DNA of 64,000 bases from Oenanthe sinensis (lineage: Eukaryota > Streptophyta > Magnoliopsida > Apiales > Apiaceae), in contig CM053801.1 of assembly GCA_028671895.1 (NCBI GenBank), positions 10,577,375 to 10,641,374 of the forward strand. Direction: 5' to 3'. Within the stretch, counting starts at the first letter, position 1, and every line of letters starts with the position of its first letter. Of the stretch, positions 62,814-64,000 are shown in pieces. The notes under the pieces are model-generated. The model made no database searches. It was given only the letters and a program-made list of their open reading frames with translations, and was not told where the DNA came from. The translations under genes were made by a program, and so were the position numbers.

Positions 62814-63017
62814 CCCAATTATGAGACTAGTAACAAATAAAAAGATGAAGAAGAAGCAGGTAAGTAAAGGAGAGGCTGTCAGTTTGAAGAAATGGGTAGG
62901 TTTTGTAATATGTATAATATAATTGATCAGGGTACAAGAGTACGGTGTTTGCAGCGGAAATTAATGAAAGACAACAACATTATACTACTTGCTAGGAATC
63001 ATCAAATTGCATTATTA

Positions 63018-63300
63018 CTCCGTCTCATTTTACATATTATTTTTGAAAAAATTACGTATATTAAGCAGTTCTAACATAAAAATTATTTTCATTTATATCT
63101 ATATTAATTATATTGATTTAGATAGTTTTAATGTATAATTTGAATGATAACTATATTATATTAATTACAAATACTAGTACCAATATTTTAGTTAAAGAGT
63201 TATTTTAAAATTTTACTCAATTGTATTGAAAAAAGATAGTAAACATATATTATGAAATAAATTATTTCTTTAAAAGTGATTATTAATTTGGAACGGAGAA
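63018..63300. mobile_element. MITE family shared with 51.4 kb, copy 2
   Basis: Starts TA|CTCCGTCTCATTTTACATAT and ends GATTATTAATTTGGAACGGAG. The body is the reverse complement of 51348-51599. Located just upstream of the small membrane-protein gene. Confidence 0.75.
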
Positions 63301-63309
63301 AGTGCGGAA

Positions 63310-64000
63310 GTACTCTACAATTCATTGGAATGGGAGGTCATTGGTGGAAAGGAAGAGTCTAGGAGTTATATTTGAATTTTTGTCTCGAGAACAATCAATG
63401 AGCGATTTGTTACCAACCTGGATGGAGTTGATTCGAGTCCAATACTTTTAAATTTAAATACTAATAAAAAATAACTTTAATCTTAAATCTCTCGACAAAA
63501 AATTTAAAGTTACTCTATTAATTTTTGACACAAAATTAAATTTAATAGATTTGATTCGAGATCGATTCAATTAAATGTATATAAATATAGAATATCTTTA
63601 TGAAATTATATTTAAATATTTTATTAATTAAATTTGAGTTGTAGATAAATAATTTGACTTCTTTAGGCCTTTATTTGTTGGGTGTGAAACGGAGAAAATA
63701 AACCAGTAAAGGTGTATATATTTATTCTAATAGGTAGGGGGAGAGGTGGACTTGGGACACCTTCTGCGGTGGTGGGTAATCAAAGAGTGGAGAGTCCATG
63801 TGTCATTGCCTATTACATTGACTATACTGTATATCGAATTGCATGCTATGGTTTGCAGGTAATAGAGAACCAGTATTACTATTAGGAAATCACAGAAACT
63901 ATGAATGAACACACTCTAACAAATAAAAGTAATATATAAAATCATAAAATCTACTGGTACCATCTTTAATCTGTTCTAAAGTAGAGTTTTTGCAATTGAT
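63310..64000. other. Intergenic DNA to the window end
   Basis: No gene or clear repeat. One short minus-strand frame (63912-63727) lacks any motif. Confidence 0.5.

Noticed and set aside
1..64000. CRISPR arrays, operons or other prokaryotic-type systems
   Set aside because: The window is clearly plant nuclear DNA; the direct repeats seen are tandem duplications or transposon parts without spacers.

Overview
The window is nuclear DNA from a flowering plant, almost certainly a eudicot. It has split genes with canonical GT/AG introns and AT-rich intergenic DNA full of Stowaway-type MITEs and LTR, hAT, Helitron, LINE and SINE remnants. Protein families are plant-specific (YABBY, EPF-like peptide, EIN3-binding F-box, MBD10/11-type protein). 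The species cannot be read from the sequence; an asterid would fit but is only a guess.

Layout. 0.5-3.1 kb (-): methyl-CpG-binding-domain protein of the MBD10/11 type, two coding exons. 3.1-14.6 kb: AT-rich intergenic DNA with a truncated Ty1/copia element at 5.36-7.0 kb (5' LTR, two primer-binding sites, start of gag), microsatellites and a Helitron-like end. 14.7-18.35 kb (+): seven-exon YABBY5-like transcription factor. 18.4-29.5 kb: no complete gene; a SINE, coding-like islands and a long (TA)n tract. 29.5-31.9 kb (+): WSD1-like wax ester synthase/diacylglycerol acyltransferase, recognisable along its length but broken by frameshifts and a lost splice acceptor. 34.6-35.0 kb (-): two-exon secreted EPF/EPFL cysteine-rich peptide gene. 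37.2-39.8 kb (-): EIN3-binding F-box protein (EBF1/2 type) with a tiny first coding exon. 44.3-45.65 kb: hAT element with terminal repeats, 8-bp target duplication and a decayed BED-finger ORF. 46.8-53.1 kb: cluster of Stowaway-like MITEs and a LINE RNase H fossil. 52.2-57.0 kb (-): organellar-type ribosomal protein bL36 gene with a 5'-UTR intron, a promoter carrying site II and telo-box motifs, and a probable distant terminal exon. 59.7-61.35 kb: Helitron-like DNA. 62.2-62.8 kb (-): small plant-specific single-pass membrane protein of unknown function.

The genes do not form a pathway or cluster; they are ordinary unlinked neighbours. I found no convincing undescribed system. The most interesting items are the decaying WSD gene, the copia fragment with a duplicated primer-binding site and an LTR packed with E-box-like near-palindromes, the poly-U runs in the EBF 3' region (a known ethylene translational-control element type), the dispersed bL36 gene, and several coding-like islands I could not identify.
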